This document shows positions 9,098 through 16,893 of a DNA stretch of 64,000 nt, piece after piece. The DNA is from Streptomyces sp. NBC_00271 (GTDB lineage: Bacteria; Actinomycetota; Actinomycetes; Streptomycetales; Streptomycetaceae). The stretch is from contig NZ_CP108070.1 in assembly GCF_036178845.1 (NCBI RefSeq), positions 2,542,001 to 2,606,000 of the forward strand, written 5' to 3'. Position 1 is the stretch's first letter. The number at the start of each line of letters is the position of its first letter. Position numbers and translations under genes: made by a program. Below the pieces are notes generated by a model. That model was not told where the DNA came from, searched no databases, and saw only the letters and a program-made list of their open reading frames with translations.

Positions 9098-10843
9098 TCA
9101 CGCCCTGGCCTCCCCGCGTACGTCGGCGTCCGCGCGCCTGTCTCCTCCGGCCAGTTCTTCCGGCAGGTGGAACCGGGCCAGGATCGCCGCCGTCCCGGCC
9201 GGCACCCGTCCGGCCGTGGCCAGCGACACCAGGATCATGGTGAGGAACCCGAGCGGCACCGACCAGAGCGCGGGCCAGGCGAGCAGTGCGTGCAGCGCGC
9301 CCGAGCCCGGGTAGCCCGCCATGGTCGCGGCGACGGCAACGAAGGCCGCGCCGCCGCCGACGAGCATTCCGGCGGCCGCGCCCGGCGGGGTCAGCCGCCG
9401 CCACCAGATGCCGAGGACGAGCAGCGGGCAGAAGGAGGACGCGGACACGGCGAAGGCGAGTCCGACGGCGTCGGCGACGGGCAGTCCGCCGACGATCACG
9501 CTCGCCGCGAGGGGTACCACCATGGCGAGTACGGTGCCCAGCCGGAAGTGGCGTACGCCGCGCGAGGGCAGCACGTCCTGGGTGAGCACCCCGGCCACCG
9601 CCATGGTCAGTCCGGACGCGGTCGACAGGAACGCCGCGAAGGCCCCGCCCGCCACCAGCGCGCCCAGGAGATCCGCGCCGAGCCCGCCGATCACGCGGTC
9701 GGGCAGCAGCAGGACGGCGGCGTCGGCGTTCCCGGTGAGGCTCAGTTCGGGGGCGTACAGGCGGCCGAGCGCGCCGTAGACGGGCGGCAGCAGGTAGAAC
9801 GCGCCGATGAGGCCGAGGACGGCGACCGTGGTGCGGCGGGCCGCGACGCCGTGCGGGCTGGTGTAGAAGCGGACGACGACGTGCGGCAGGCCCATCGTGC
9901 CGAGGAAGGTCGCGAGGATCAGTCCGTACGTGGCGTACAGCGGGCGTTCCTCGCGGCTCGCCGCGAGCGAGGTCGACATGCCGCCGTTGGTGCCCCGGTC
10001 GGCGGCCGGGACGGGGTCGCCCTTGGCGAAGGTCAGCCGGGTGCCGCGCGCGATGTGGTGGACGCCCGCGGGGAGTCGCAGCCGCTCGCCGTCGTAGCGG
10101 TGGCCGTCGACCGTGCCGGTGGCCGTGACGCCCAGCGGGGCCGAGAGCCTCAGGTCGAGGCTGTCGTCGATGCGGACGACGCGCTGCTCGCGGAAGGTCG
10201 CGGGTTCGGCGAAGGCCTGACGCGGGGCGCCGTCGGCCTGCCACGCGAGGACCAGGAAGAGTGCGGGGACCAGCAGCGCGGTGAGCTTGAGCCAGTACTG
10301 GAAGGCCTGTACGAAGGTGATGCTGCGCATGCCTCCGGCGGCGACGGTCGCGACCACGACGAACGCGACGAGCACCCCGCCGAACCAGTCGGGCGCGTCG
10401 GTCAGGACGGCCAACGTCAGCCCGGCGCCCTGTAGTTGGGGCAGCAGATACAGCCAGCCGACCCCGACCACGAAGGCACCGGCGAGGCGTCGCACGGCCG
10501 GTGAGCCGAGGCGTGCCTCCGCGAAGTCGGGCAGGGTGTACGCGCCGGAGCGGCGCAGCGGGGCCGCGACGAACAGGAGCAGCACGAGATAGCCGGCCGT
10601 GTAGCCGACGGGGTACCAGAGCATGTCGGGGCCCTGGACGAGGACGAGGCCCGCGATGCCGAGGAAGGAGGCGGCGGAGAGGTACTCGCCGCTGATCGCG
10701 GCCGCGTTGAGCCGGGGGCCAACGGTGCGTGAGGCGACGTAGAAGTCGGAGGTGGTCCGGGAGATGCGCAGGCCGAAGGCGCCGACCAGGACGGTCGCCA
10801 CGACGACGAGGGCGACGGCGGGGACGGCGTAGTTCTGGTTCAC
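9098..10843 (-). CDS. Sodium/solute symporter (ActP-like, SSS family)
   Basis: A 581-residue membrane carrier with about 13 hydrophobic helices. The N-terminal SRT...FYVASRTVG and GEYLSAASFLG motifs are typical of the acetate/pyruvate branch of the SSS family. An extracytoplasmic insertion of about 90 polar residues near 245-335 (between the segments LAWQADGAPRQ and LYATYGLI) is longer than in E. coli ActP. The GTG start lies 3 bases after the stop of the DUF485 gene, the usual partner of these symporters. The substrate is probably a short monocarboxylate; acetate, propionate and pyruvate cannot be told apart here. Confidence 0.87.
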   Translation of the reverse strand: MNQNYAVPAVALVVVATVLVGAFGLRISRTTSDFYVASRTVGPRLNAAAISGEYLSAASFLGIAGLVLVQGPDMLWYPVGYTAGYLVLLLFVAAPLRRSGAYTLPDFAEARLGSPAVRRLAGAFVVGVGWLYLLPQLQGAGLTLAVLTDAPDWFGGVLVAFVVVATVAAGGMRSITFVQAFQYWLKLTALLVPALFLVLAWQADGAPRQAFAEPATFREQRVVRIDDSLDLRLSAPLGVTATGTVDGHRYDGERLRLPAGVHHIARGTRLTFAKGDPVPAADRGTNGGMSTSLAASREERPLYATYGLILATFLGTMGLPHVVVRFYTSPHGVAARRTTVAVLGLIGAFYLLPPVYGALGRLYAPELSLTGNADAAVLLLPDRVIGGLGADLLGALVAGGAFAAFLSTASGLTMAVAGVLTQDVLPSRGVRHFRLGTVLAMVVPLAASVIVGGLPVADAVGLAFAVSASSFCPLLVLGIWWRRLTPPGAAAGMLVGGGAAFVAVAATMAGYPGSGALHALLAWPALWSVPLGFLTMILVSLATAGRVPAGTAAILARFHLPEELAGGDRRADADVRGEARA

Positions 10844-10846
10844 GGC

Positions 10847-11206
10847 TCAGCGGTCCTCGACCAGGCGCACGAAGTCCTTTTCGTTGCGCTCCGCGCGCCG
10901 CACGTACCAGCGGGCGAGCAGGACCAGGGGCGGGTAGACGCAGAAGCCGAGCACGGCCCACTCCAGACTCGCGCCGTCCGGCATCGCGGCGAAGACCAGG
11001 GGCAACGGCCCGACCAGCAGGACCAGTACGGCGAACACCGCCAGTGCGGCGCGGAGTTGACTGCGCATCAGGGATCGGACGTAGGTGTGGCCGAGCGTGG
11101 TCTGTTCGTCGATCTCGGTCCTGGGCCGGTAGTAGCCGGAGGTGCGGCGGGTGCGCCGGGGCACCCCCGTGACGACCACCCGGCGTTCGGTCGGGTCCTG
11201 CGGCAC
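10847..11206 (-). CDS. DUF485 membrane protein, symporter partner
   Basis: A 119-residue protein with two hydrophobic helices (about 53-74 and 82-103) and a charged C-terminus, matching the DUF485/YjcH family found beside ActP-type symporters. The N-terminal 45 residues are polar and Arg-rich and longer than in YjcH. It ends 3 bases before the symporter start and follows the LytTR gene by 14 bases, so all four genes are likely one transcript. Its molecular role is unknown. Confidence 0.8.
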   Translation of the reverse strand: MPQDPTERRVVVTGVPRRTRRTSGYYRPRTEIDEQTTLGHTYVRSLMRSQLRAALAVFAVLVLLVGPLPLVFAAMPDGASLEWAVLGFCVYPPLVLLARWYVRRAERNEKDFVRLVEDR

Positions 11207-11220
11207 GCCGCTTCCCCCTC

Positions 11221-11976
11221 TCAGCTCGTGGTCCGACGCATCAGCAGATCGCGCAGTTCGCGGGCGTGCCGGCGGCTGACCTGGAGTTCGACGGTGTCGA
11301 CGAGGACGCTCACGGTGCCCGCGTCCAGGCGGAGTTCGCCGATGTGGCGCAGGGCGACGAGATGGCGCCGGTGGATGCGGACGAAGCCGCGTGAGCGCCA
11401 GCGTTCCTCCAGGGTGGAGAGCGGGATGCGGACGAGATGGCGGCCCTGGGCGGTGTGCAGACGTGCGTAGTCGCCGTGTGCTTCGACGTGGGTGATGTCC
11501 TCGACGGCCACGAAGCGGGTGACGCCGCCGAGTTCGACGGATATGTGGTCCGGGTCGGGCTCGTGGACGGGTATCCGCGGTGCGGTGTCCTGGAGTTGGG
11601 CGGCCCGCCGGACGGCTTCGGCCAGCCGCTCCCGCCGTACCGGCTTGAGGACGTAGTCGACGGCCTTGAGGTCGAAGGCCTGGACGGCGAAGCCCTCGTG
11701 GGCGGTGACGAACACGACGAGCGGCGGTGCGGCGAAGCCGGTGAGCAGCCGGGCGAGGTCCAGTCCGTCGAGTCCGGGCATGTGGATGTCGAGGAAGACG
11801 ACGTCGATGGCTTCGGGCCCGCCGGGTCCGGACTCCAGGGCCCGGTTGATCCGGCGCAGCGCCTCGGTCGCGTCGCTCGCGCCTTCGGCGCTGGAGATCC
11901 GGGGATCAGCGTTCAGGAGGTAGAGGAGTTCCTCGAGGGACGGTTGTTCGTCGTCGACGGCGAGCGCGCGCAGCAT
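11221..11976 (-). CDS. LytTR-family response regulator
   Basis: A 251-residue regulator. The receiver domain (about 1-125) has acidic residues at 9-10 and the phosphoacceptor Asp63 in FLDIHMPG, with Lys in VDYVLKPV. The LytTR DNA-binding domain occupies about 150-248 and includes the RIHRRHLVAL region. It is the first gene of the operon and its kinase is the last gene, with the transporter between them, an arrangement seen for pyruvate/organic acid systems such as BtsSR and YpdAB. It probably controls the symporter. The promoter must lie in 11977-12095, shared with the lrp gene. Confidence 0.9.
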   Translation of the reverse strand: MLRALAVDDEQPSLEELLYLLNADPRISSAEGASDATEALRRINRALESGPGGPEAIDVVFLDIHMPGLDGLDLARLLTGFAAPPLVVFVTAHEGFAVQAFDLKAVDYVLKPVRRERLAEAVRRAAQLQDTAPRIPVHEPDPDHISVELGGVTRFVAVEDITHVEAHGDYARLHTAQGRHLVRIPLSTLEERWRSRGFVRIHRRHLVALRHIGELRLDAGTVSVLVDTVELQVSRRHARELRDLLMRRTTS

Positions 11977-12023
11977 GACAGTGGAGTGTAGGAGCGATCG
12001 GCATGCCTGGACATGTGCGGGAC

Positions 12024-12082
12024 GTGGACGTCGTCGCCGGACATGCGGACGTTGTCGCTGGTTGCGTGGACGTTGTCGCTGG
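12024..12082 (+). promoter_or_regulatory. Three 17-bp direct repeats at 21-bp spacing before the lrp gene
   Basis: Repeats at 12024-12040, 12045-12061 and 12066-12082 share the form GYGGACGTYGTCGCYGG. Each starts 21 bases after the previous one, two helical turns, so all face one side of the DNA. They lie in the 119-bp gap between the divergent LytTR and lrp genes, ending 14 bases before the chosen lrp start. An array for a multimeric Lrp protein is plausible. Confidence 0.5.
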
Positions 12083-12095
12083 ATACAGTGCCGCC

Positions 12096-12608
12096 ATGAA
12101 CAGCAAGCCCGCGATGTTCGACGAACTCGACCGCAAGATCATCACGGCCCTGATGGCCAACGCCCGGACGAGCTTCGCCGAGATCGGCACGGCGATCGGA
12201 CTGTCGGCCACCGCGGTCAAGCGCCGTGTCGACCGGCTCCGCGAGACCGGGGTGATCACCGGGTTCACGGCCACGGTGAAGCCGACGGCGCTCGGCTGGC
12301 GCACGGAGGCGTATGTCGAGGTGTACTGCGAGGGCGCGGCGCCGCCCCGGCGGCTCGCGGAGGTGGTCCGCAACCATCCGGAGATCACCGCGGCCATGAC
12401 GGTCACCGGCGGCGCGGACGCGCTGCTCCATGTGCGGGCCACGGACGTGGACCACTTCGAGGAGGTGCTGGAGCGGATCCGCACCGAGCCCTTCATCCGG
12501 AAGACGATCAGCTACATGGTGCTGTCGCATCTGCTGCCGGAGGCCCCGGAGGCGGGCGCCACCCACGCGGCACCGCAGGATGCACTGGACGCATCAAACC
12601 TGCGTTGA
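12096..12608 (+). CDS. Lrp/AsnC-family transcriptional regulator
   Basis: A 170-residue feast/famine regulator. The N-terminal winged helix starts at FDELDRKIITALM, with the recognition helix near SATAVKRRVDRL. The C-terminal RAM/AsnC ligand domain follows (about 75-150). The ATG at 12096 is chosen because the Lrp consensus begins there; a start at 12003 would translate the direct-repeat array as a strange VDVVAG repeat. The ddaH-rocD genes follow on the same strand after 123 bases, so it probably controls arginine/ornithine breakdown, with arginine, ornithine or methylarginine as candidate effectors. Confidence 0.88.
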   Translation: MNSKPAMFDELDRKIITALMANARTSFAEIGTAIGLSATAVKRRVDRLRETGVITGFTATVKPTALGWRTEAYVEVYCEGAAPPRRLAEVVRNHPEITAAMTVTGGADALLHVRATDVDHFEEVLERIRTEPFIRKTISYMVLSHLLPEAPEAGATHAAPQDALDASNLR

Positions 12609-12618
12609 CCTGAGCGAT

Positions 12619-12637
12619 TGCGCAGCGATGCTGCGCA
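12619..12637 (+). promoter_or_regulatory. Inverted repeat before ddaH, candidate Lrp operator
   Basis: The perfect dyad TGCGCAGC-gat-GCTGCGCA lies between lrp and ddaH, about 95 bases before the ddaH start, with a TTGACC hexamer just upstream at 12605. Position and symmetry suit binding by the Lrp protein encoded upstream. It could also be a weak terminator for lrp, but the stem is short and no U tract follows. Confidence 0.5.
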
Positions 12638-12731
12638 CACACGCAGCTCTCGTCTCTTGTCGCCCGTATCCCCCGTTTCCTACCTTGGAGGCACCCCCAG
12701 TCGACACCGCAGGAAGCGGAGGTACCTCTCT

Positions 12732-13553
12732 GTGCCCGACAGCCGTGTGCCGCGCCCTCGGCGCTTTCTCGTCTGCGAACCCAGACACTTCGCCGTGCAG
12801 TACGCGATCAATCCCTGGATGCATCCCGACGCCCAAGTGGACGTCGATCTGGCCCGTGACCAGTGGGCGGCGCTGATCAGCGCTTACCGGGCCCACGGCC
12901 ACACCGTGGACACCGTGGAGCCCGTGGCGGATCTCCCGGACATGGTGTTCGCGGCGAATTCCGCGCTCGTCCTGGCGGGCCGGGTCTTCGGCTCGTACTT
13001 CCACGCGCCGCAGCGCCGCCCCGAGTCCACCGCGTACGAGACCTGGTTCAAGGCGGCCGGTTTCGACGTCTACCGTCCCGAATCCGTCTGCGAGGGCGAG
13101 GGCGACCTCGTCCCGGTGGGCCGGTACGTGCTGGCCGGCACCGGATTCCGTACGACCCCCGAGGCGCACCGCGAGGTGCAGGAGTTCTTCGGCGTCCCGG
13201 TGGTCAGCCTCCAGCTGGTGGACCCGCGCTTCTACCATCTGGACACGGCGCTCTTCGTCCTGGACGACGGGCCCGAGGCGAACATCGCGTACTACCCGGA
13301 GGCGTTCTCGCCCGGCAGTCGCGAGGTCCTGGCCCGGCTCTTCCCGGACGCGGTGCTCGCGACCCGTGAGGACGCGTTCACCTTCGGCCTGAACTCCGTC
13401 TCCGACGGCCGCCACGTGTTCATCGCGCCGCGCGCCGAGGCCCTCGCCGACCGGCTCGCCCGCCACGGCTACGTCCCCGTCCCCGTCGACCTCTCCGAGT
13501 TCCACAAGGCCGGCGGTGGCATCAAGTGCTGCACCCAGGAGATCCGCTCATGA
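12732..13553 (+). CDS. ddaH: Dimethylarginine dimethylaminohydrolase (DDAH)
   Basis: A 273-residue guanidino-group-modifying enzyme that hydrolyses N-omega-methylated arginines to citrulline and methylamines. The nucleophile is in the C-terminal GGGIKCCTQEIR, and the conserved MVFAANSALV, GEGDLVPVG and HLDTALFVL segments line the active site. The GTG at 12732 is preceded by GGAGG at 12718-12722. Its stop overlaps the rocD start in ATGA, so the two are translationally coupled. Arginine deiminase-like relatives are the main alternative, but length and rocD coupling favour DDAH. Confidence 0.88.
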   Translation: MPDSRVPRPRRFLVCEPRHFAVQYAINPWMHPDAQVDVDLARDQWAALISAYRAHGHTVDTVEPVADLPDMVFAANSALVLAGRVFGSYFHAPQRRPESTAYETWFKAAGFDVYRPESVCEGEGDLVPVGRYVLAGTGFRTTPEAHREVQEFFGVPVVSLQLVDPRFYHLDTALFVLDDGPEANIAYYPEAFSPGSREVLARLFPDAVLATREDAFTFGLNSVSDGRHVFIAPRAEALADRLARHGYVPVPVDLSEFHKAGGGIKCCTQEIRS

Positions 13554-14800
13554 CCGCTCCCGCCCGTACGCGTCCGTCCTCCGCCGCCGGTCCGCGCTCC
13601 TCCGCCGACCTGATCCGCGCCGAGGAGCCCGTCCTCGCGCACAACTACCACCCGCTTCCCGTGGTCGTCGCCCACGCCGAGGGCACCTGGGTCGAGGACG
13701 TCGAGGGCCGCCGTTACCTCGACATGCTGGCGGGCTACTCGGCCCTCAACTTCGGCCACCGCAACCCGGTGCTGATCGACGCGGCCCACCGTCAGCTGGA
13801 CCGGCTGACGCTCACCTCGCGCGCCTTCCACAACGACCGGCTGGCCCAGTTCGCCGAGTCGCTGGCCGAGTTGACCGGCCTGGACATGGTCCTGCCGATG
13901 AACACGGGCGCGGAGGCGGTGGAGAGCGCCATCAAGGTGGCCCGCAAGTGGGCGTACGAGGTGAAGGGCGTGGCACCGGACCGGGCGACGATCGTGGTGG
14001 CCGCGGACAACTTCCACGGCCGTACGACGACGATCGTGAGCTTCTCGACGGACGAGACGGCCCGCGCCGGCTTCGGCCCCTTCACCCCGGGCTTCCGCGT
14101 CGTCCCGTACAACGACCTCGCCGCGCTGGAAGCCGCCGTGGACGAGACCACCGCGGCCGTGCTGATCGAGCCCATCCAGGGCGAGGCGGGCGTCGTCATC
14201 CCGGACGACGGCTACCTGACCGGTGTCCGGGAGCTGACCCGGCGCGCCGGGTGTCTGTTCATCGCGGACGAGATCCAGTCCGGCCTGGGCCGCACCGGCA
14301 CCACGCTCGCCGTGGAACACGAGGAGGTCGTCCCCGACCTGCTCCTCCTGGGCAAGGCACTCGGCGGCGGCATCGTGCCGGTGTCGGCGGTGGTCGGCCG
14401 CCGGGACGTGCTCGGGGTGCTGCGGCCCGGTGAGCACGGCTCGACCTTCGGCGGCAATCCGCTGGCCGCGGCGGTCGGCTCCGCGGTCGTCGGGCTCCTG
14501 GAGACCGGTGAATACCAGAGCAGGGCGGCCGAGTTGGGCGTGGTCCTGCGCAGTGGCCTGACGGCGCTCGTGGGCCGGGGCGTGGAGGGCTTCCGCTCTC
14601 GCGGGCTGTGGGCGGGCGTCGACATCGACCCGGCCATCGGCACCGGGCGCGAGATCAGCGAGGGCCTGATGCGCGAGGGAGTTCTGGTCAAGGACACCCA
14701 TGGATCCACGATCCGACTGGCCCCGCCGTTGACCATCACCGGTGAGGAACTCCAGTCCGCCCTGGGCGCCTTGGAGAAGGTGCTGTCACAGGGAGTCTGA
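13550..14800 (+). CDS. rocD: Ornithine aminotransferase
   Basis: A 416-residue class III PLP aminotransferase that converts ornithine and 2-oxoglutarate to glutamate 5-semialdehyde and glutamate. Motifs include MNTGAEAVESAIKVARKW, the Asp of IADEIQSGLGRTG that pairs with the cofactor, and the PLP lysine in LLLGKALGGG. The ATG at 13550 overlaps the ddaH stop. The C-terminal motif IRLAPPLTI is intact. With ddaH and lrp it forms an arginine/ornithine catabolic unit. The 104 bases after it hold nothing I recognise. Confidence 0.94.
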   Translation: MTAPARTRPSSAAGPRSSADLIRAEEPVLAHNYHPLPVVVAHAEGTWVEDVEGRRYLDMLAGYSALNFGHRNPVLIDAAHRQLDRLTLTSRAFHNDRLAQFAESLAELTGLDMVLPMNTGAEAVESAIKVARKWAYEVKGVAPDRATIVVAADNFHGRTTTIVSFSTDETARAGFGPFTPGFRVVPYNDLAALEAAVDETTAAVLIEPIQGEAGVVIPDDGYLTGVRELTRRAGCLFIADEIQSGLGRTGTTLAVEHEEVVPDLLLLGKALGGGIVPVSAVVGRRDVLGVLRPGEHGSTFGGNPLAAAVGSAVVGLLETGEYQSRAAELGVVLRSGLTALVGRGVEGFRSRGLWAGVDIDPAIGTGREISEGLMREGVLVKDTHGSTIRLAPPLTITGEELQSALGALEKVLSQGV

Positions 14801-14904
14801 CACCGGCACCGGATGTCGACGGCGGAATCTCGGCGGCGGGCACGCCATGCCCCCGCCGAGCTGCCGCCTCGACGAGCAGAGCGGCCATCCGTTGAGGAAA
14901 CCCC

Positions 14905-15249
14905 TCACTCGGCGGTGAGCTCCGCGAGTTGCTCGGCCGCTGTCGTGTTGCCCTGGTCGGCGAGGCGTCGCAGCTCGTCCATGTTGTCCAGTTCGGTGGC
15001 GAGTTCGATCAGCTGGTCGGTGGCCGTGGCGTTGCCGCGGTCCGAGAGGCGGCGCAGTTCTTGGAGGTCGCCCTGCTCTGCGGCGTGTTGGATGAGTTCG
15101 TCGGTCGCGGTGGGGTTGCCCGCGTCCGCGAGGCGGCGCAGTTCGTTCAGGTCGCCGAGTTCGGTGGCGAGTTCGATCAGCTCGTCGGTCGCGGAGGCGT
15201 CGCCGCGCTCGGCGCGTTCCCGCAAGGCAGACAGGTCGGGCTCGGTCAT
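14905..15249 (-). CDS. Small helical-repeat protein (28-residue repeats)
   Basis: A 114-residue acidic, Leu/Ala-rich protein made almost entirely of four repeats of about 28 residues with the pattern ELRRLADxGNxxATDxLIELAxExGD. Each would form a two-helix hairpin, giving a small solenoid like TPR or Sel1 proteins, though the unit is shorter than either. The ATG at 15249 follows GGAGAGG on the minus strand. It lies 58 bases after the MarR/GbsR-like gene and may share its transcript. No function is assigned; a protein-binding scaffold is the reasonable guess. Confidence 0.7.
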   Translation of the reverse strand: MTEPDLSALRERAERGDASATDELIELATELGDLNELRRLADAGNPTATDELIQHAAEQGDLQELRRLSDRGNATATDQLIELATELDNMDELRRLADQGNTTAAEQLAELTAE

Positions 15250-15307
15250 GACGGGCAACCTCTCCGTGGTTTCGTTCCGGGACCGGCCGGCCCTGGACCT
15301 TGTGCGG

Positions 15308-15805
15308 CTATGCGCCGGGGCTGGGCAGCTTTCCCGAGGCGCGCAGCGTGTCGCGGTGTGCGTGCCACTCGTCCACCAGCTTGGGCAGGCGGTCGGCCAG
15401 GAACTCGGCCAGTGCGGCCATCTCTTCGAGTGGCGCACGCCGCTCCGGTGGAGCGTCGGCGAGCAGTGCCAGTCCCTCCCTGAACAGCGCCGCATGCTCC
15501 TTGTGGATGGCGGAGTCGAAGTTCTGCGGCTGCCGGCCGGCCGGATCCAGGCTCACCCTGTCCATACGCTCGCCGGCAGCACGCGTGCGCCGCGCCGTCC
15601 CATAGCTCTCGAGCAGCTTCACCGCGCCGGTGATGGCACTCCGGCTCGCCAGCAGCGCCCGGCTCAGCTCGTCGATCGTCTGATGAGGCGGGTCGCAGAC
15701 GAGCAGGTACCCCAACAGGCGCCCGGCCATCGGCGGAAACCCGTACTGGCGGGCATAGAACCGCCCGACATGGTCGGCGAAGATCAGCTGGCTGTCACTC
15801 GGCAC
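15308..15805 (-). CDS. MarR/GbsR-like winged-helix regulator
   Basis: A 165-residue regulator with the GbsR-type N-terminus FADHVGRFYARQYGFPPMAGRLLGYL, a winged helix (about 20-85) in which SRALLASRSAITGAVKLLES is the recognition region, and a helical C-terminus for dimerisation. The GTG at 15805 is preferred; another in-frame GTG at 15841 would sit inside the 32-bp palindrome at 15829-15860, which looks like its own operator. It lies between ridA and the repeat protein on the minus strand. The inducer is unknown. Confidence 0.72.
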   Translation of the reverse strand: MPSDSQLIFADHVGRFYARQYGFPPMAGRLLGYLLVCDPPHQTIDELSRALLASRSAITGAVKLLESYGTARRTRAAGERMDRVSLDPAGRQPQNFDSAIHKEHAALFREGLALLADAPPERRAPLEEMAALAEFLADRLPKLVDEWHAHRDTLRASGKLPSPGA

Positions 15806-15828
15806 ATCGCCCAAACCTACCACCAATG

Positions 15829-15860
15829 ACTGAGATGACACAGATTTGTGTCATCTCAGT
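15829..15860 (-). promoter_or_regulatory. 32-bp perfect palindrome upstream of the MarR/GbsR-like gene
   Basis: Two perfect 14-base arms (ACTGAGATGACACA and its complement) flank the spacer gatt. The arms are far less GC-rich than the surroundings. The element is 23 bases before the chosen start of the regulator gene and 26 bases after the ridA stop. No U tract follows on the minus strand, so an autoregulatory operator is favoured over a ridA terminator. Confidence 0.65.
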
Positions 15861-15886
15861 GGCGGGCGACGGCGAAGAGCGGCTGG

Positions 15887-16294
15887 TCAGTCGATGATCG
15901 CGGTGGCTTCGACCTCCACCAGATGGTCGGGGACGTCCAGTGCCGCCACGCCGATCAGCGTGCCCGGCGCCATCGGGGTGATCCCCAGCTTCGCGGAGGC
16001 CCGCGCGACTCCTTCCAGGAACAGGGGCATCTTGTCGGGGGTCCAGTCGACGACGTAGACGGTCAGCTTCGCCACGTCGTCGAAGGAGGCGCCGACCTCG
16101 GCCAGCGCGGTGCCGACGTTGAGGTAGCTCCGCTCGACCTGAGCGGCGAGGTCGCCTTCGCCGACCGTGACCCCCTCGGCGTCCCAGGCGACCTGCCCGG
16201 CGATGAAGACCAGCTTCGACCCGGTCGCGATCGACACCTGCTGGTACACCGGGATCTTCGGCAATCCACTGGGGTTCACCAGGGTGATGGCCAT
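15887..16294 (-). CDS. RidA family enamine/imine deaminase-like protein
   Basis: A 135-residue YjgF/YER057c/UK114 family protein. Members hydrolyse reactive enamines and imines made by PLP enzymes, or have other deaminase-like roles. The fold's FIAGQVAWDAEG, QVERSYLNVGTALAE and VGVAALDVPDHLVEVEATA segments are visible. The usual C-terminal Arg that binds the substrate carboxylate (in the IGVAAL region) is not evident, so it may belong to a non-archetypal subgroup. The ATG at 16294 follows AGGAGG. The HxlR regulator gene is divergent, 142 bases away, and may control it. Confidence 0.82.
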   Translation of the reverse strand: MAITLVNPSGLPKIPVYQQVSIATGSKLVFIAGQVAWDAEGVTVGEGDLAAQVERSYLNVGTALAEVGASFDDVAKLTVYVVDWTPDKMPLFLEGVARASAKLGITPMAPGTLIGVAALDVPDHLVEVEATAIID

Positions 16295-16436
16295 GCTGCC
16301 TGCCTCCTTGTCATGAGCGCCCTTGGGCTCGCGTCCACCGAGCCAAGAGGCCCTCGGTCTCTTGTGGTTACTCGGGAACTGTAGGAGAGTGGCCGCTGAC
16401 CTGGAAGAACGCACTTTTCAGTGACTGGGGAACCTT

Positions 16437-16817
16437 ATGGTGACCAAGCAGTTCAACGGCTCGCCCGAGGATGCGGACCTGAGGCGCGCGGACTCTTTGG
16501 CGCGGGAGATCTTCTCCGACGTCGCCAACAAGTGGGCGTTCCTGATCATCGAGGCTCTCGGTGAACGCACCCTGCGCTTCACCGAGCTGCGCGACGAGAT
16601 CGAGGGCGTCAGCCACAAGATGCTCACCCAGAACCTGCGCATGCTGGAGCGCAACGGCCTGGTCGAGCGCCGCGTGCACCCCACCGTGCCGCCGCGGGTC
16701 GAATACACCCTCACCGAATCGGGCCAGGGCCTTCGCGCCACGGTCGACGCAATGTGTGGCTGGACCCACCAGTACCTCAGCCACATCGAGGCCGCCCGCC
16801 GCCGCTTCGACGCCTGA
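16437..16817 (+). CDS. HxlR-family transcriptional regulator
   Basis: A 126-residue HxlR winged-helix protein with the typical DVANKWAFLIIEALGERTLRF opening, recognition segment SHKMLTQNLRMLERNGLVERRV and wing VPPRVEYTLTESG. It lacks the N-terminal Cys found in redox-sensing HypR/YodB members. It is divergent from ridA across a 142-bp gap, so ridA is the likely target. The repeat of GGAG and GTGACTGG words in that gap is suggestive but not a clear dyad. Confidence 0.88.
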   Translation: MVTKQFNGSPEDADLRRADSLAREIFSDVANKWAFLIIEALGERTLRFTELRDEIEGVSHKMLTQNLRMLERNGLVERRVHPTVPPRVEYTLTESGQGLRATVDAMCGWTHQYLSHIEAARRRFDA

Positions 16818-16893
16818 CGGCTCAAGCACTCACCCGCGCGACCGTCGCGTTCGACGGACGCTCGCGTCCCCGTCAGGCGCCTTCTCCGTGCCC

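Noticed and set aside
12024..12082. Possible short CRISPR-like array
   Set aside because: Units are 17 bases with 4-base spacers and no cas genes are present; this is an operator-like direct repeat.
12003..12095. An N-terminal extension of the Lrp protein with three VDVVAG-like repeats
   Set aside because: The repeat is explained by the 21-bp DNA array, and Lrp proteins begin near residue FDELDRKII, so the ATG at 12096 is a better start.
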